Source: Hymenopellis radicata
Lineage: Eukaryota > Basidiomycota > Agaricomycetes > Agaricales > Physalacriaceae
DNA length: 64,000 bases
NCBI GenBank assembly: GCA_015501595.1
Contig: JADNRX010000040.1
Span: 1-64,000, forward strand
Direction of reading: 5' to 3'
The first letter of the stretch is position 1. Every line of letters begins with the position of its first letter. The translations under genes were made by a program, and so were the position numbers. Under the pieces are notes generated by a model. It had not been told where the DNA came from and did no database searches. It saw nothing but the letters and a program-made list of their open reading frames with translations. Shown here piece by piece: positions 43,134 through 54,163 of the stretch.

Positions 43134-43544
43134 TTGGAGGAAACGTCGCGCACCTCACATCTCGTGCCATTTTTGACGGCTATCGAAAGCCAGCGCATTC
43201 AGGCAAATGCGGCACACAGTCCATCCAGCGCGCCTATCCCATCCGCGTCCGCACACAGTCCATCCAGCGCGCCTATCCCATCCGCGTCCGCACACGGTTC
43301 ATCCAGCGCGCCTGTCCTATCCGCGCCCGGGCCATCCAGCGCGCCTGTCCTATCCGCGCCCGGGCCATCGAGCGCGCCTGTGCTAACAGGTGGCGCTTTA
43401 CAGAGGATGCGGAATTCAAACAATGGCTTTGCGTGTGAGAAGTGTGGGAAGGTATTCAACAGCCTGAAAGACTTAAACGCTCACAGGAAGCGGAAGAAGC
43501 ACGGTAAAGCATTGCGGCAGAAAGGTGATGTGATCAGGCCTTAA
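43134..43544 (+). CDS. C2H2 zinc-finger ORF with Ser/Ala/Pro repeats, 5' incomplete
   Basis: An open frame without an ATG at its 5' end encodes tandem repeats (SSAPIPSASAH and SSAPVLSAPGP units, DNA 43211-43392, about 30-36 bp each) followed by one C2H2 finger: C-x2-C-x12-H-x5-H in FACEKCGKVFNSLKDLNAHR...H, then a basic tail. It likely represents the last exon of a gene whose upstream exon is not identified, or a truncated copy. It lies directly left of the large KDZ element. Confidence 0.45.
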   Translation: MEETSRTSHLVPFLTAIESQRIQANAAHSPSSAPIPSASAHSPSSAPIPSASAHGSSSAPVLSAPGPSSAPVLSAPGPSSAPVLTGGALQRMRNSNNGFACEKCGKVFNSLKDLNAHRKRKKHGKALRQKGDVIRP

Positions 43545-43602
43545 TAGTATGTGGCGCACACTAATAAAATTTGAAGATTTCCAGTGGCGCCCTGACACCT
43601 AA

Positions 43603-43920
43603 CGAATATCGTAGGATTATCCTATCCCCGATTTTTCCAAGGGATAGGATTTGATAGGATTCACCCAAATATAATGCTACCACACCGTACCGACTTGTAT
43701 ACCAATCACATCCTATCCAATCATATCACATCTTATCGTATCCAACCCATTCCGTACAGCTAAGCTTCAATATATACAGAGTTCATCGTATCCTATCCTA
43801 TCCAAAGTAAGTTACAAGTTGTGAATCAATCCCATCCGATTCCAAGTTCTCGCGCGCGTCTATCCGATCCAATCTCATCCTAATCCGATATCCATCCATC
43901 CCATCCCATCCCATCCCATC
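43603..43920 (+). repeat. Left TIR and GGATAGGAT-rich subterminal region
   Basis: Inverted counterpart of 60525-60599 plus 59267-59445. It contains many ATCCTATCC/GATAGGAT words and ends in CATCCCATCCCATCCC just before the stop codon of the minus-strand gene. Confidence 0.65.
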
Positions 43921-43922
43921 CA

Positions 43923-46082
43923 CTAACGACGCGTCTTGCGCCGTTTCGAAGATCCCGCCTTATTTGCTGCTGCCGCCGCCTTCGTCTTTTGCAGCTCGGC
44001 AGCTTTCTTCTGGTCCTCCTCTGCCTTCTTCAAACTGGCGCGCGTCACACGGTTGTTCGCTTTCGCTGCGGGCTCCTCGGCGGGCGATTCTGTTGCCTTG
44101 CGTTTCCGGTTCGCACGCCTTGGTGCTGTCTTCTTCTGCTCCCGAGCGTCCAATTCGCCTGTGTCTCCTCCTTCTTCCTCATCAGGCATTACTTCCGGTG
44201 CTGCCTCGCCACCCACATTGGTGTCTCTTTCGTCGACCACAGACAAAATCGGAGATGGCGCAGGAGGGGTGGGTGGCTGTGTAGGAGAGCGCTCTGTCAT
44301 GTTCTTCTTGCCGGTGGGTCGAGGACGAGGACGACTCTGCACAGGCGGAGCGTCCTCGTCATCCTCGTCATCCTCGTCATCCTCACCCACAGCCTTCTTC
44401 AACTCCGCCTCCAAATCTTCAACGTCATCGGGGTCGGCAGGCGGATTGTTAGAGCTCGATGGCTGGTTTACGTGCGTCGTCTCCTTCGTTGTCGTGGTAG
44501 CGTCGGCAAGGGCGGCTTGTAGTCTTTCTGCGTCCGCCACTGCCACTGCCTCCGCCGTATCCTTCGTTTCCTGCCGTTGCTTGGAAAGCCGGGCCGCCAG
44601 TCTCGAAGCTTTCACCTTGGCCTTATCTTCTTCCTTTTTGCGCTTCTCATCCTCTGCCTCACGGACGGCAAGGGCTCGTTCTGCAGCCTCCGCCAGAACA
44701 CGCTCCTCCAAGCTCTTCTCGTGGGATGACGACGTAGATGCCGTTTGGGCAGAGGTTGGGGGAATGTTGGTGTGATCCTTAGGTACAAGAGTGGAGATGA
44801 TCGGCAGATTTGAGGACGTCGGAGAAACCACAGGAGCAACTGGAGCTGACGATGGTGTTGGGGCGGGAGGCGCATCTGGGTCGGTCATCGGGGAAGCTTT
44901 ATTGTCCGTCGTCGAGGTAGTGGCTGCCTTCAGCTGTGCCTCTGTCGGTTCGGGATTGTTTCCCACTATAGTAAGCAATGTCAGTGAAACCTTCAGCTCG
45001 TTTGATGACAAAACTTACGCTGAAAACCCGCGGTGATCATGTCGGTGAAGTTCTTTCGGGTCTCTTCAGTTATGATTGAAGCAGTAGGCGTCAGCTTTAG
45101 CCAATCTTGATCGGGGAGAACGAACTGGCTACATGGACTATCAGTGTAAATCCCAACTTCATGATATAAGTCACGACGTACTCGTGGTACTGGTAGGTTC
45201 CTTGGGCATCCTCGTATCCAACTTGGATGCCGAACGCCATTTTACCGACGCCGTTATGACCGAATCCGATAAGCGGCTTCAACAAGGATTCAAGGATGGC
45301 GCCGATCATGCTCTGACGACTAGACAGAATGGTAAGAAACCAGTGAACTTGAGGACAAACATCACTCACGCGTAGACGCTGGAGAGATCGGGCCCGTCAC
45401 TAATACTCTCGTTGAACACCCGAGCCTGTTCCTCATACTTCTCCTGCTCCGGGCAATCTTTCCAGGCGGAGAGCAAAGCCAAGTGATGCCAACCGTCACC
45501 CGATCGAGACTCTTTGCCAGCAGTCTTAGCCTCCTGCTTGAGGAGGCGAGCACGACGTTCTACGAGCTCCTTGTTGGCGAGCCAGTACGCACGCTTGGCG
45601 CTGATCTGCCGGGGCTTCGCTTTTCCCAGCGGGTTAGGATCCTTGAGCTGAGCCCACTTGGTGCTCTGAGAATTGTAGAAGTGTCGACAGATTGTCTGAG
45701 CAAGCCGTTAACAAAGAGAACCAATAATCGACACTTGATGCCAACATACCTTAGAAATTGCGTCTATGGGGGGGTCCGCTTCTCCTTCGAAGAACTTGTC
45801 GAGGAAAGGCAACAGGACAGTTGCGACGATCCATTGCTTGCGGTCGCCCTTCTTGGGGGAATCGTGCACGAAGGTAACATATTCCTCGGCAAATTCGTCT
45901 CGCAGATAGTCCTTCATCGTCTTTGATAAGCTATACCATCCTTGCTGAGCTGAATCGTCCACGGCGGTGTCTGCGGCCGGAGTGGTGCTCGTAGTCGTCT
46001 GCAAGCCGGTGTTCTGAGTGTCGGTAGTTGGTGCCGTGGTCTCGCTGACGCTGTTCGCAGTGGTATTGTCGGTCGACGACAT
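43923..46082 (-). CDS. Element-encoded protein with charged tails, five exons
   Basis: Exons 46082-45750, 45695-45370, 45310-45178, 45124-45019 and 44965-43923 join in frame across GT-AG introns of 53-59 nt and encode 646 residues. After a Thr-rich leader, residues about 55-110 form a domain (YLRDEFAEEYVTF ... VATVLLPFLDKFF) that matches the middle of the plus-strand gene at 51097-53578. A helical central part follows (KRAYWLANKELVERRARLL). The last 350 residues are low-complexity: Pro/Ser/Thr-rich, a coiled coil with AEDEKRKKEE-like sequence, acidic EDDEDDEDDED, and basic ends SSKRRKTRR. A nuclear location is likely. The family is unknown to me; its place in the element suggests a helper or DNA-binding role. 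Confidence 0.7.
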
Positions 46083-46450
46083 GGCGGCGAGAGATGAGTG
46101 CTGGTGGGTCGTGTCAAGAGACACAAAGGGCTGAGTGAAGGCTAAGTAACAATCTAACCATGTCAATAAATACAAACATACCACTGGGCGCATTGACTAG
46201 TGCGCCCGATCTGGCATGGGCACTGTCCATTGTTCTCTATAATCGGTCAGCGACGCCACAATGAACCCGGATCAACTTACCTTCTACTTTCGATCAAGAT
46301 CGAGATCGGATCACGTCCTCAAATGGCAACGCGTCCACAGTAAGGAAATAATAAACAATACTGTAGCTACAAAGTCCCAATACAGAATATGTGAACAATC
46401 AGCGTTATTGTCTTGTATCGTATCGTGTTATATCATATTCTATTTGTAGA

Positions 46451-46921
46451 CTACAAAGCTTCCGCGTACTGGACAATGTCGTTCATCCAAGTTGTAGGTA
46501 GTGGCTCATTCGTGGCATGAATGAAAACGGGGGTCGTATGGTCTTCTGGCGCATCGAAGACCTCACACCATCCGATAGTCTGCCAATCATCCGCGTGTAC
46601 CACTGTCAACTCGACGGTCTGGTAGATCTTCACGTGTGGGCGCCGCGAGATCCCAAGGCCCTTCAGCAATGCAGAGTGGTCGAATAATCGGATGCGAGGT
46701 CCGACGTTGTGTAAAAACACTGTCTGTTTGCGATTATCCTAACGTGTAGCATCAGCAATGTTCAGCAGGCAACACATCAAGCACCGCACCCGCAAGTAAA
46801 ATACAAGCATAATGGTTCGTCTAGAACGATCTTGAGGCAGCTGAATGGCTTTGCGCTCAACTGTTAAAAAGCGCGTGATGCAAGGCTGGAAGTTCTCGCG
46901 AGGTTTGGTAGCGGGCGCCAT
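46451..46921 (-). CDS. Small orphan protein of the KDZ element
   Basis: Exons 46921-46805 and 46738-46451, with a 66-nt intron, give 134 residues starting MAPATKPRENFQPCITRFL. The first exon is basic; the second is a compact mixed alpha/beta sequence with VKIYQTVELTVVHADDWQTI. I recognise no domain. It lies between the two larger minus-strand genes in the same orientation. Confidence 0.5.
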
Positions 46922-47107
46922 GACGAAGAGCAGCTGCGATAGTGAGTGATGGGATGAGGACAAGGTAGCAAATAAACAAAGAGCACGTACCGTGACTTTG
47001 ACACCAGCGTTGCCCCTCACGTTCTCCGATCACGCGGGGGGCTACAGTGAAAGATATCATACATTCGTATATGTACATTAACAACGAACTACTACTACAG
47101 TTATACA

Positions 47108-50100
47108 CTACGACGCGAATGGATCATACAGAGTTTTGCCTTTACTGCTAAGCCTTCTACTACGAAACACCTCGTTTGCGATAAGGTCCGCCTTGTTGTC
47201 CGACAACATCACCAAGTCCGCATCTAAAACGTTGAACAATCCGGGAATCTCTTCGTCTTCGCGTCCAAACCGAGGTTTCACTGCGATTGCTCGCCATTGA
47301 CCCACACTCGCCGTTCCGTGGTCATCGTCAACATCGACGGTTGCTGTCGCGGACCACTGAATACCTCTAAAGAAGTATCCTTTGTAAGGCCCGTTCCAAC
47401 AGTACCATCGACTGTGGTCATGCGGATTTGAACCGGGCGACTTGGGGGAGTAGTGACTCGGGGTATGTGTCTTCGACGATTCTTTAGCATTGCCGTGCTT
47501 GACTCGATAAAGCTTGGTTACTCCGTTCTCTTCGAATTGACGTAGTAACCAGACGCGCCTTTTCTTGCTGGTGGTCTTGTTCCAAAAGACGCATATGTTG
47601 TGGCCCTTCAAGTCCGGATGCAGCAGCCAGTGGTGTTCTTCGGCAGGTGCAGCGTCAGAGGAAGTAATGGCAGCTAACGGAAGTACCGGCTTTTGGGAGC
47701 GTCGTGTTGACCAAGCGCGGTCCATTTCCTCCTTGAAATGTTGAAGGTTTCCCTTGTATCCGTTACGCTCGTGCAAAGGACTTAGAGGGTATGCCACGCG
47801 TAACGGCCACCCAGTGCTACAAGTTCGTCAGGAAGACGTCTCAATGCAACGATGATAACACTTACTGCTCATCGACCACATGCAGATAACTCACGACGAC
47901 TTCCACCGATCCCAAACCGCTTTGTCCACTAGCCCCGTAAAGCTGCACACGCACTCTCAGGCCACTCTCATCCGCTCGGTCGAACTCAACATCCACAACA
48001 TTTCCTCTCCGTCCCTTGTAAGAACCTGCACGCACTCTCAATCCACTGTCATCCGCAAAATCTAACTCAACATCCTCAACATTCCCTCTCCGTCCCTTGT
48101 AAGAACCTGTGTCTCCAACGTTCGGAGAATGTACGATTACCACATCAGCACCCTTCCAAGGCGCGTTTCCAGTATAATAGTCTGGACGGCGCATGTACTC
48201 GGGTACGAGAAATTCGGTTTTAGTGCGACCAGGCTGAGCCACAGCGCGGGGGTGGTGGGGCATCACATCGATGTTCGGGGATGAGTCGCCTGCCCATCGT
48301 CTGCACGAGTTCCTATGGACAGTGATCGTCTATAGATTTGGTTAGTACAATATTGCCGGCTAAACATGATCTTTCACGTACCCGAGCAACTTTGCCATCG
48401 ATGTTGTCAGTGTGGGTGAAGACATCAACTTCTTTCCCAAAGACTGAAAGTACCCAGCCTGCCGCCAGCAAGTACTTTGAGTGAACGACTAGGACGTACT
48501 CCATTATCCTCCAAACCTTCAACAACCTAGTACCGTCAATTTCCACGCCCTCATTTCCTTCAGAAGCGACCACCACCTTCGTACCCCGAATCTCTGTAAC
48601 CCGCCCTTGGACACCAGCTCTCGCAACCTGCTCGACGCCATCGACCTTCACCGGCGTGACCACCTCCTCCACAAAGTCTCCGATTTCAAGACGCCAATCG
48701 GCCGAAGGAGGCAGGGAATGTTTGTTGATATGATGAGATTTCGAATCTAGGAAGGCGGTCCTCAGATTGGTGGGAATGCAAACGGCCGGTTTGAGGCAAT
48801 CGCGCCTGCAGCGGAGCACCAGGAGGTCCTCGTCGAAACATCTTCTGGGCAACTGGTCAAACACCGACCAGGTCGTCTCGCTCGAGGACACTTCAGGACT
48901 CGTGTCACTCAAACCTTCGATGACATTGTTATAAAACTTCAGGTCCTTGACTGGTGTCTTCTTGCGAAGGCTGAGCTGAGAGGAGTCCAGAAGTCGTGCT
49001 CGTGGTCGCAAACCCCGTCGGCCCCACTTCTTCAGGTCCTTCTCAAGGTCCTTTTGGTGGGCTGATCCTCGAGAGCGATCTTCGGGAGGGGCGAGAGACA
49101 CGCGCTTCCCGTTCGCGTTCAGTTCATACCCGTATTCCAGCGCGCGAGCATCTACGATGACACGCGGGACCAACAGCACGTCGTAATAAAGGTCGCCCTG
49201 GACAGCGAATCCAACATCTCCAGCATAAGCGCCGCCGCGAACAGTAACCCAAGTATCAACCAAGTTGATGTGATGCGTTTTGCGCGCACGAAGACAGGCA
49301 GAACGTTCCGATATGTCCACGATGCGGCGGCGGGAGGCAAGGCTGATCGTAAGAAACTCTGAGGCGAGGAATTTCTCCACATCGACCAAGGTTGGCCGGT
49401 CAGTTCTCGACACCTTGCGTTCGTCGGAGGGAAGACTTTTCAGGATGCGGTGGGGGTCAAAGTCGAGGAGGAGGTATATGCGCCACTGTTTTTTTTTGTT
49501 CTGAACGCTGGGCAACAGCCACGCATCAATGACGTCGAAAGGGAGGCGGGAATGATCCTGGTGAATGCGGGAAAGGCGCCTGCGAACTTCGTGGGCCGTA
49601 CCATACTAAAAACATTGTAAGTGAGTATAATTATAACAGACAATTCTCCTACCTGTTTAAACGCGTAGCTGACCACCTCCCTATTAAGGTCCTGAGCCAA
49701 AGCTCTAATGGCGCGTTCGTGCGCTCCGTCGCCCGCCGTCCAGTGATGAGTCGCCCCAATGTCATTATCTTCCTCAGCCATATCCTGTTCCGAAGAGTCT
49801 GGAGATGGCAGGGTTTCCGCGCTTGTCAGCGAGGCAGATGGTCTACTTGATGATGGCACTGCGCTGCTGCTGCTGGAAGATGGATCCGCAGCACGCTCCT
49901 CGTAACGAAGGGCGATGTCCGCTAAGTCGGCCAGAAGGTGCGCCTTGGCTCCATGGACTTGAGGCGACATTTTGGGTCTGCTGCATAGCGGTGGGCTGCG
50001 CCGCCCCGTCGTCATCCTGATCCACATCGTCGAAGAAATCTGCGTAGGTACTTAGAACAAATTCATCATGACTCCGGCCGCAAGCACCTTGAATCTGGGC

Positions 50101-50217
50101 CTCATCATCCGAAATCTCTTCCTCTTCGTCGGAGTCAGCGGTGACGGCGGCGAGATCGAGGAAATGATCCACTGAGCTGGACAACGGGGCGGGCATAACT
50201 TGACCTGAAAATGACAT
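47108..50217 (-). CDS. Spt5-like KOW-domain protein encoded by the KDZ element
   Basis: Multi-exon gene from about 50217. Clear exons are 49605-48382, one ending 47866, and 47816-47108. An upstream exon ends 49653, and junctions near 49970 and 48310 are unresolved. The N-terminus is acidic (DSDEEEEISDDEAQ), as in Spt5. The long exon has a block like the Spt5 NGN region (WRIYLLLDFD), then VRGGAYAGDVGFAVQ...VLLVPRV, the sequence pattern of an Spt5 KOW motif (RxGxYxGDxxxV...xLIPR). Later exons hold two tandem KOW-like units (GSYKGRRGNV) and a Trp-rich C-terminal region. Spt5 itself is a conserved elongation factor partnered with Spt4; this copy is very divergent and sits in a mobile element, so a role in transcription or silencing of the element is inference. 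Confidence 0.6.
47946..48107 (-). repeat. 81-bp tandem duplication of a KOW-like unit
   Basis: Two adjacent 81-bp copies (48107-48027 and 48026-47946) keep the frame and encode 27-residue units starting GSYKGRRGNV. Few differences separate them, so the duplication is fairly recent. Confidence 0.7.
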
Positions 50218-50357
50218 TAGCGACCTGGATTTTCCCTGCATTTTTAACAGCTATTGGAGCGAGCGATGACTCTTGATAAAATTTTTTTATTGACGGCGGT
50301 ACGCGATACTATCTACGCTAATTTACTGACGGCGCGAAAAGACTTACAGAGGGCGGG

Positions 50358-50575
50358 GCTAGCGACTTGACGGTCTTGAGGAAACAGAGAAAGGCTTAGT
50401 CATCAGCTGAGATGCTACGGATACAAGCCTCTGATGGCGACACCTCGGGCATCGGGAAACTTGGATGTCGAAGTTTCCCGATGCCCGAGGTGTCGCCATC
50501 AGAGGCTTGTATCCGTAGCATCTCGGCTGATGACTAAGCCTTTCTCTGTTTCCTCAAGACCGTCAAGTCGCTAGC
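50358..50575. promoter_or_regulatory. 105-bp-arm palindrome between divergent gene sets
   Basis: Left arm 50358-50462 and right arm 50471-50575 are reverse complements with one mismatch, separated by an 8-base spacer (GGATGTCG). It lies between the minus-strand KOW gene (start 50217) and the plus-strand gene starting at 51097. Each arm can be read as one copy of a directional module pointing towards one gene set; a further partial copy precedes the transposase gene (53816-53950). A bidirectional promoter is the simplest explanation. Confidence 0.75.
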
Positions 50576-50616
50576 CGCTGCCGCCGCCTTCGGTCCCCAC
50601 GAAGGCGGCGGCGCCT
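50471..50616 (+). promoter_or_regulatory. Shared upstream module, copy upstream of 51097
   Basis: Contains GATGCCCGAGGTGTCGCCAT, then GACTAAGCCTTTC, and then a GC-rich hairpin (GCCGCCGCCTTCG...CGAAGGCGGCGGC). The same order occurs at 53816-53950. Confidence 0.6.
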
Positions 50617-51096
50617 TGGCGCGCGTGAAAGCAGAGCGCCTAACGAGCAGTCAACGGCAAGTATTACTGCTCGGCGCTGCAGCTAGCCATCGAGGTCACT
50701 ATCGCCACTCATTGATACGCCCCCGCCTTGTCTTGGCGCTAATTGTGGTGAGGTCCATTACTCTCGTTCCCAGCCGATCTCATCGTTTATCCAGTGGCCA
50801 CGCAAAATGGCGTCGTCTGAACAAATCTTCCGTATGTATTTGTTCCTCTTTTTCACGCACAATAACGCCTAATGCTCTTGAATAGACTAAGGCCCAATTC
50901 CCTTTTATGCCTCCCAAAATTAGTCATGTGGACCGAGCGGTGAGTAGTCCGTCCTGCTGCGGGGCATGATATTCATTGTTCAAGAGATCGAGAGGAGAGG
51001 ATCTGACGTGCCATTTGTTTCTATTATTTGCGATCTGAGATACGATAGGTTTGTGTTATTTAATCGCGTTCTGAAACGGTTCTAACCGACGACTTC

Positions 51097-53578
51097 ATGG
51101 CAGGCCCCACCTTTTTCGCACTCTTGCCATCCAATCTCAAGGTTAAACCTCCCGAACACCTACCAGCGTTGCCGTCAGCGCCCAGCGAGCAAACAAAGGC
51201 GATCGTCGTTCACTGTAACAGCCAGCTCCGTCATATCCTCACCCATGCCAATGACCAAGAACATAGAGGACGCTCACTATCCCGGATCTGTTCGCGGTGC
51301 AACCAAGTTACAATTATTGTCATTACCGACGTGGGTGCCGCGAAACATGGCGCAGCTTTGGTTGGCGGACCGGACGACGCGAATTTTCATCAAGTAGGAT
51401 GCCAATTCACAAAGGTGTGTATTACTTTTGTCTTCCTACTGCCTAAACTCACAATTGTACAGTGTCGAAATGCCACATGCGGAGACTTCAAGCGCATTGA
51501 CCCAAGTGGTTTCACGACCGCTCAGCTTGAACGCATGCCAGGCGTCATCTATTGGCTACGCGAGAGAGAACGTTTACTGGCGACAGTTCCCCCCACCTGG
51601 TCATATAATCGAAACCCATGCCCCTCTGCACCTACTCGCTCATCGTCCCCAGTTCCTCGTTCCTCCCCTACTCCAGCGCCCCGGCCACGTACCAAACGCG
51701 CTGCAGAAGAACATCCCGAGGGGTCTATTCCGAAGAAACACCGGCTCGACGTCTCTGCGCCGACTGCTTGGGCACGTTGGACGGCGGATGAGAAGATATT
51801 CTTGGAGACCTTTGCGACGCAATACCTAGATGCTTGTCGTGGAGATGGGAAGGCGTTCGTTATCGATAATGTTCTTCTACCTTTCAGAGCGAAGTTCAAA
51901 CCGGACTTCACAGTTAGTGAATTGCAAGAGGTACAGTGACTACCCTCCGATGATTTCCATGCCGCTGAAAACACCACGCAGAAACTAGTCACCTTTTTCA
52001 AGAACTCCAAGAAGAATTGGCTCGCTGCAGATCTTTATGTGCCCGCCCCTCCTCGGCCTCGTCAACCACCGTTAGAGACCTCAACGAGTCAACGGATCAC
52101 ATGGGTTTACCCATACTCGATCCGCTCGGGCATCTCGGAGATCCGATCCGTTTGATCCGTAGACCCGTGGCGGGTCGGATCACACTTGGATCGCGGATCG
52201 AGCTCTGGAGGCACGAGTACTCGTCGCGAGTACTCGTGTTGACTCGTGAATATTTAGCTATATATTTAAACTTAATTTACAAATTTTTTTGAAGTTAAAC
52301 GGGCCCATGCGTCGCCCAGAACAGACGTGCGCGAGAATTTCTTGTCAATTCTCACGATCCGGCAAACGCCGAGAGGCCGCGTAAGCGTGCGATCGGATGG
52401 TTTCTCTTTCCTCCTCTTACCACCACCACCCACCACGACCACCCAGTGCGCGACGGTCGTCGCCACTGCCTCTCTGACGATTGTCAGGGGGCCTCTGGGG
52501 TGTGGATTTTGGTCTTGGCTCTGTGCCGGACCCGCTGCTGCTGTCTCTATGACAGCAGCAGAGGCGGACGACTTTCACCACGGCGCCGACTTTGGACGAC
52601 GACAACTCCCGGATAACGGATGATGAATCGCGACACGACAACGAGGATGGCGATGTGGGGATGAGGATGGGATGAGGGTGACGCGTTGACGCGAGCACGC
52701 TGATGGACGCGTCGATGTGGTGGTGAGACGAGCGCGCTGATGGACCCGACTCCAACGACGACTGACACGAACACCGCCACCACCCTTACCACCACCACCC
52801 TCACCACCCGCACCATCACCACCACTCTCACTTCCACCATCACCACCATCCATCATCACCTTCCCACCACCCTCAGTCTGCATCATGCACGACTGAGTGT
52901 CCCCGTGCCATTGCCCGGGGATACTCGTCGGGCATGAATGGATTTGGGTGTGTGGAATACTCGAGTAAACTCGAGTACTCGATCCGCTCGGCGTTCTCGG
53001 CGATCCGACTCGTCTTGATCCGTAATCCGTGGCGGGTCGGATCAGATAAGGATCGCGGATCGGCAGTTTTGGCCACGGGTACTCGCGTGATGGATCGCGG
53101 ATCTGACCCGGATTTGAGTCGTTGAGGTCTCTAACCACCGTCACCGAAGACGCCTGTATCAATCAGTGACGACGATTCAGATGATGAGGTTGTCATTATA
53201 GACACCATAGCCCAACGTCGCCTGACTTTCGCTACGTTTCTGAAGGTATGTTATGATGGCGGCGGCGTAGTATTCAGCTTATTAGTGATTTCATAGGACA
53301 ATGCTCCTCCTCAGGTCTTTGAACTGGAGGTCGCCGCAACAGGCCCTATTCAACCGACAAACTATCTCAAACAGTTCGGCCGACATGGCGTTCATGCTGG
53401 TCTTCATCTTGAGCAGTATATCCCAGAACTGATGGAGTTCAGGCCGTTCCGCTGGCAAAGTGCGCTGAATATGTCGAAGGCGGAACTTTGGATCGTTTTG
53501 AAGGATGTTCGGGTGTCGATTGCTCCCAGTGAGTGGGATGGCTTGACATCACATATATTGTTCCCATTTTTCGATTGA
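51097..53578 (+). CDS. Element-encoded zinc-cluster protein interrupted by hAT insertion
   Basis: Exons 51097-51414, 51463-51930, 51982-52072 continuing at 53142-53245 (after removal of the hAT element and one 8-bp duplicate), and 53297-53578 give 420 residues in one frame. Residues about 65-115 hold spaced cysteines (CSRC, GCQFTKCRNATCGDFKRID) resembling a GRF-type zinc ribbon. Residues about 205-260 (WTADEKIFLETFATQYL...DNVLLPFRAKF) match the domain in the minus-strand gene at 43923-46082. The remainder has an acidic loop (SDDDSDDEVVIID). The 1069-bp insertion breaks coding exon 3 and shifts the frame, so this copy should be inactive unless the insert is spliced out. Confidence 0.65.
52073..53133 (+). 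mobile_element. Non-autonomous hAT-like element, copy 1
   Basis: 1061 bp with ends TAGAGACCTCAACGA...TCGTTGAGGTCTCTA and an exact 8-bp duplication ACCACCGT (52065-52072 and 53134-53141). The TAGAG start and 8-bp duplication are hallmarks of hAT transposons. There is no transposase. Inside are CACC/ACC microsatellite-like tracts and AT-rich plus GATCCG-rich subterminal repeats. Confidence 0.9.
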
Positions 53579-53815
53579 ACCGATCCCAAACGCCGTATAT
53601 AGTCGGCATGTACCTGTACTAGTTTTGTTTTCAAAAGAAATCGAATTATTGCGCCACATTTTTTTCTCAAAAAAATATTATTCTACGATGCTGGAAAACT
53701 AGACGTATTATGGTACATTTATTTCTTTCATGGAAAGCGAAAAACATTTAGAAATATCAATCGATTACATACCGTTCGAGCGAAGTCAATTAATTGCGCC
53801 ACTCATGGCCCATCA
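53579..53815. other. AT-rich 3' region
   Basis: AT-rich stretch after the stop codon at 53578, including runs of A and T; no gene. Confidence 0.4.
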
Positions 53816-53950
53816 CCGATGCCCGAGGTGTCGCCATCAGCGGGCCCTAGCAGTGAGGCTCGCTGCTTAGTAAGCCTTTCCACCTCTGCTTCTGACCACC
53901 ACCACACGACGGACCTGGGCCGCCGCCCCTACGATGGGGCGGCGGCGCTG
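53816..53950 (+). promoter_or_regulatory. Shared upstream module in front of the transposase gene
   Basis: Begins with GATGCCCGAGGTGTCGCCAT followed by CAG, has a TAGTAAGCCTTTCC block matching GACTAAGCCTTTC of the palindrome arm, and ends in a GC hairpin (GCCGCCGCCCC...GGGGCGGCGGC). Same order and orientation as 50471-50616. Confidence 0.6.
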
Positions 53951-54163
53951 TGGTGAGCAGTAGGTTTCGATGGTAACAGGCCGATTCCCGTAGGTGCGCA
54001 GTGTCGTTGCATGGAGACTTGGCTGATTCATTGTGACAGATTAGGTGTGGACGCGTCTTTGTTGTCCCAATCAAGGCAGATGGCCCTTTGTTCGTATATT
54101 CAAATTGTTATTGTTAACCATGCTGCCGCTAGCCTCCTTGTTCTCGACGCCCACCTACCATCG

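Noticed and set aside
43211..43392. CRISPR-like array
   Set aside because: The repeats are adjacent in-frame coding repeats without spacers, in a eukaryotic zinc-finger ORF.
43923..44775. Plus-strand Ser-rich ORF opposite the five-exon gene
   Set aside because: It is the antisense shadow of a low-complexity coding exon with verified phase on the minus strand.
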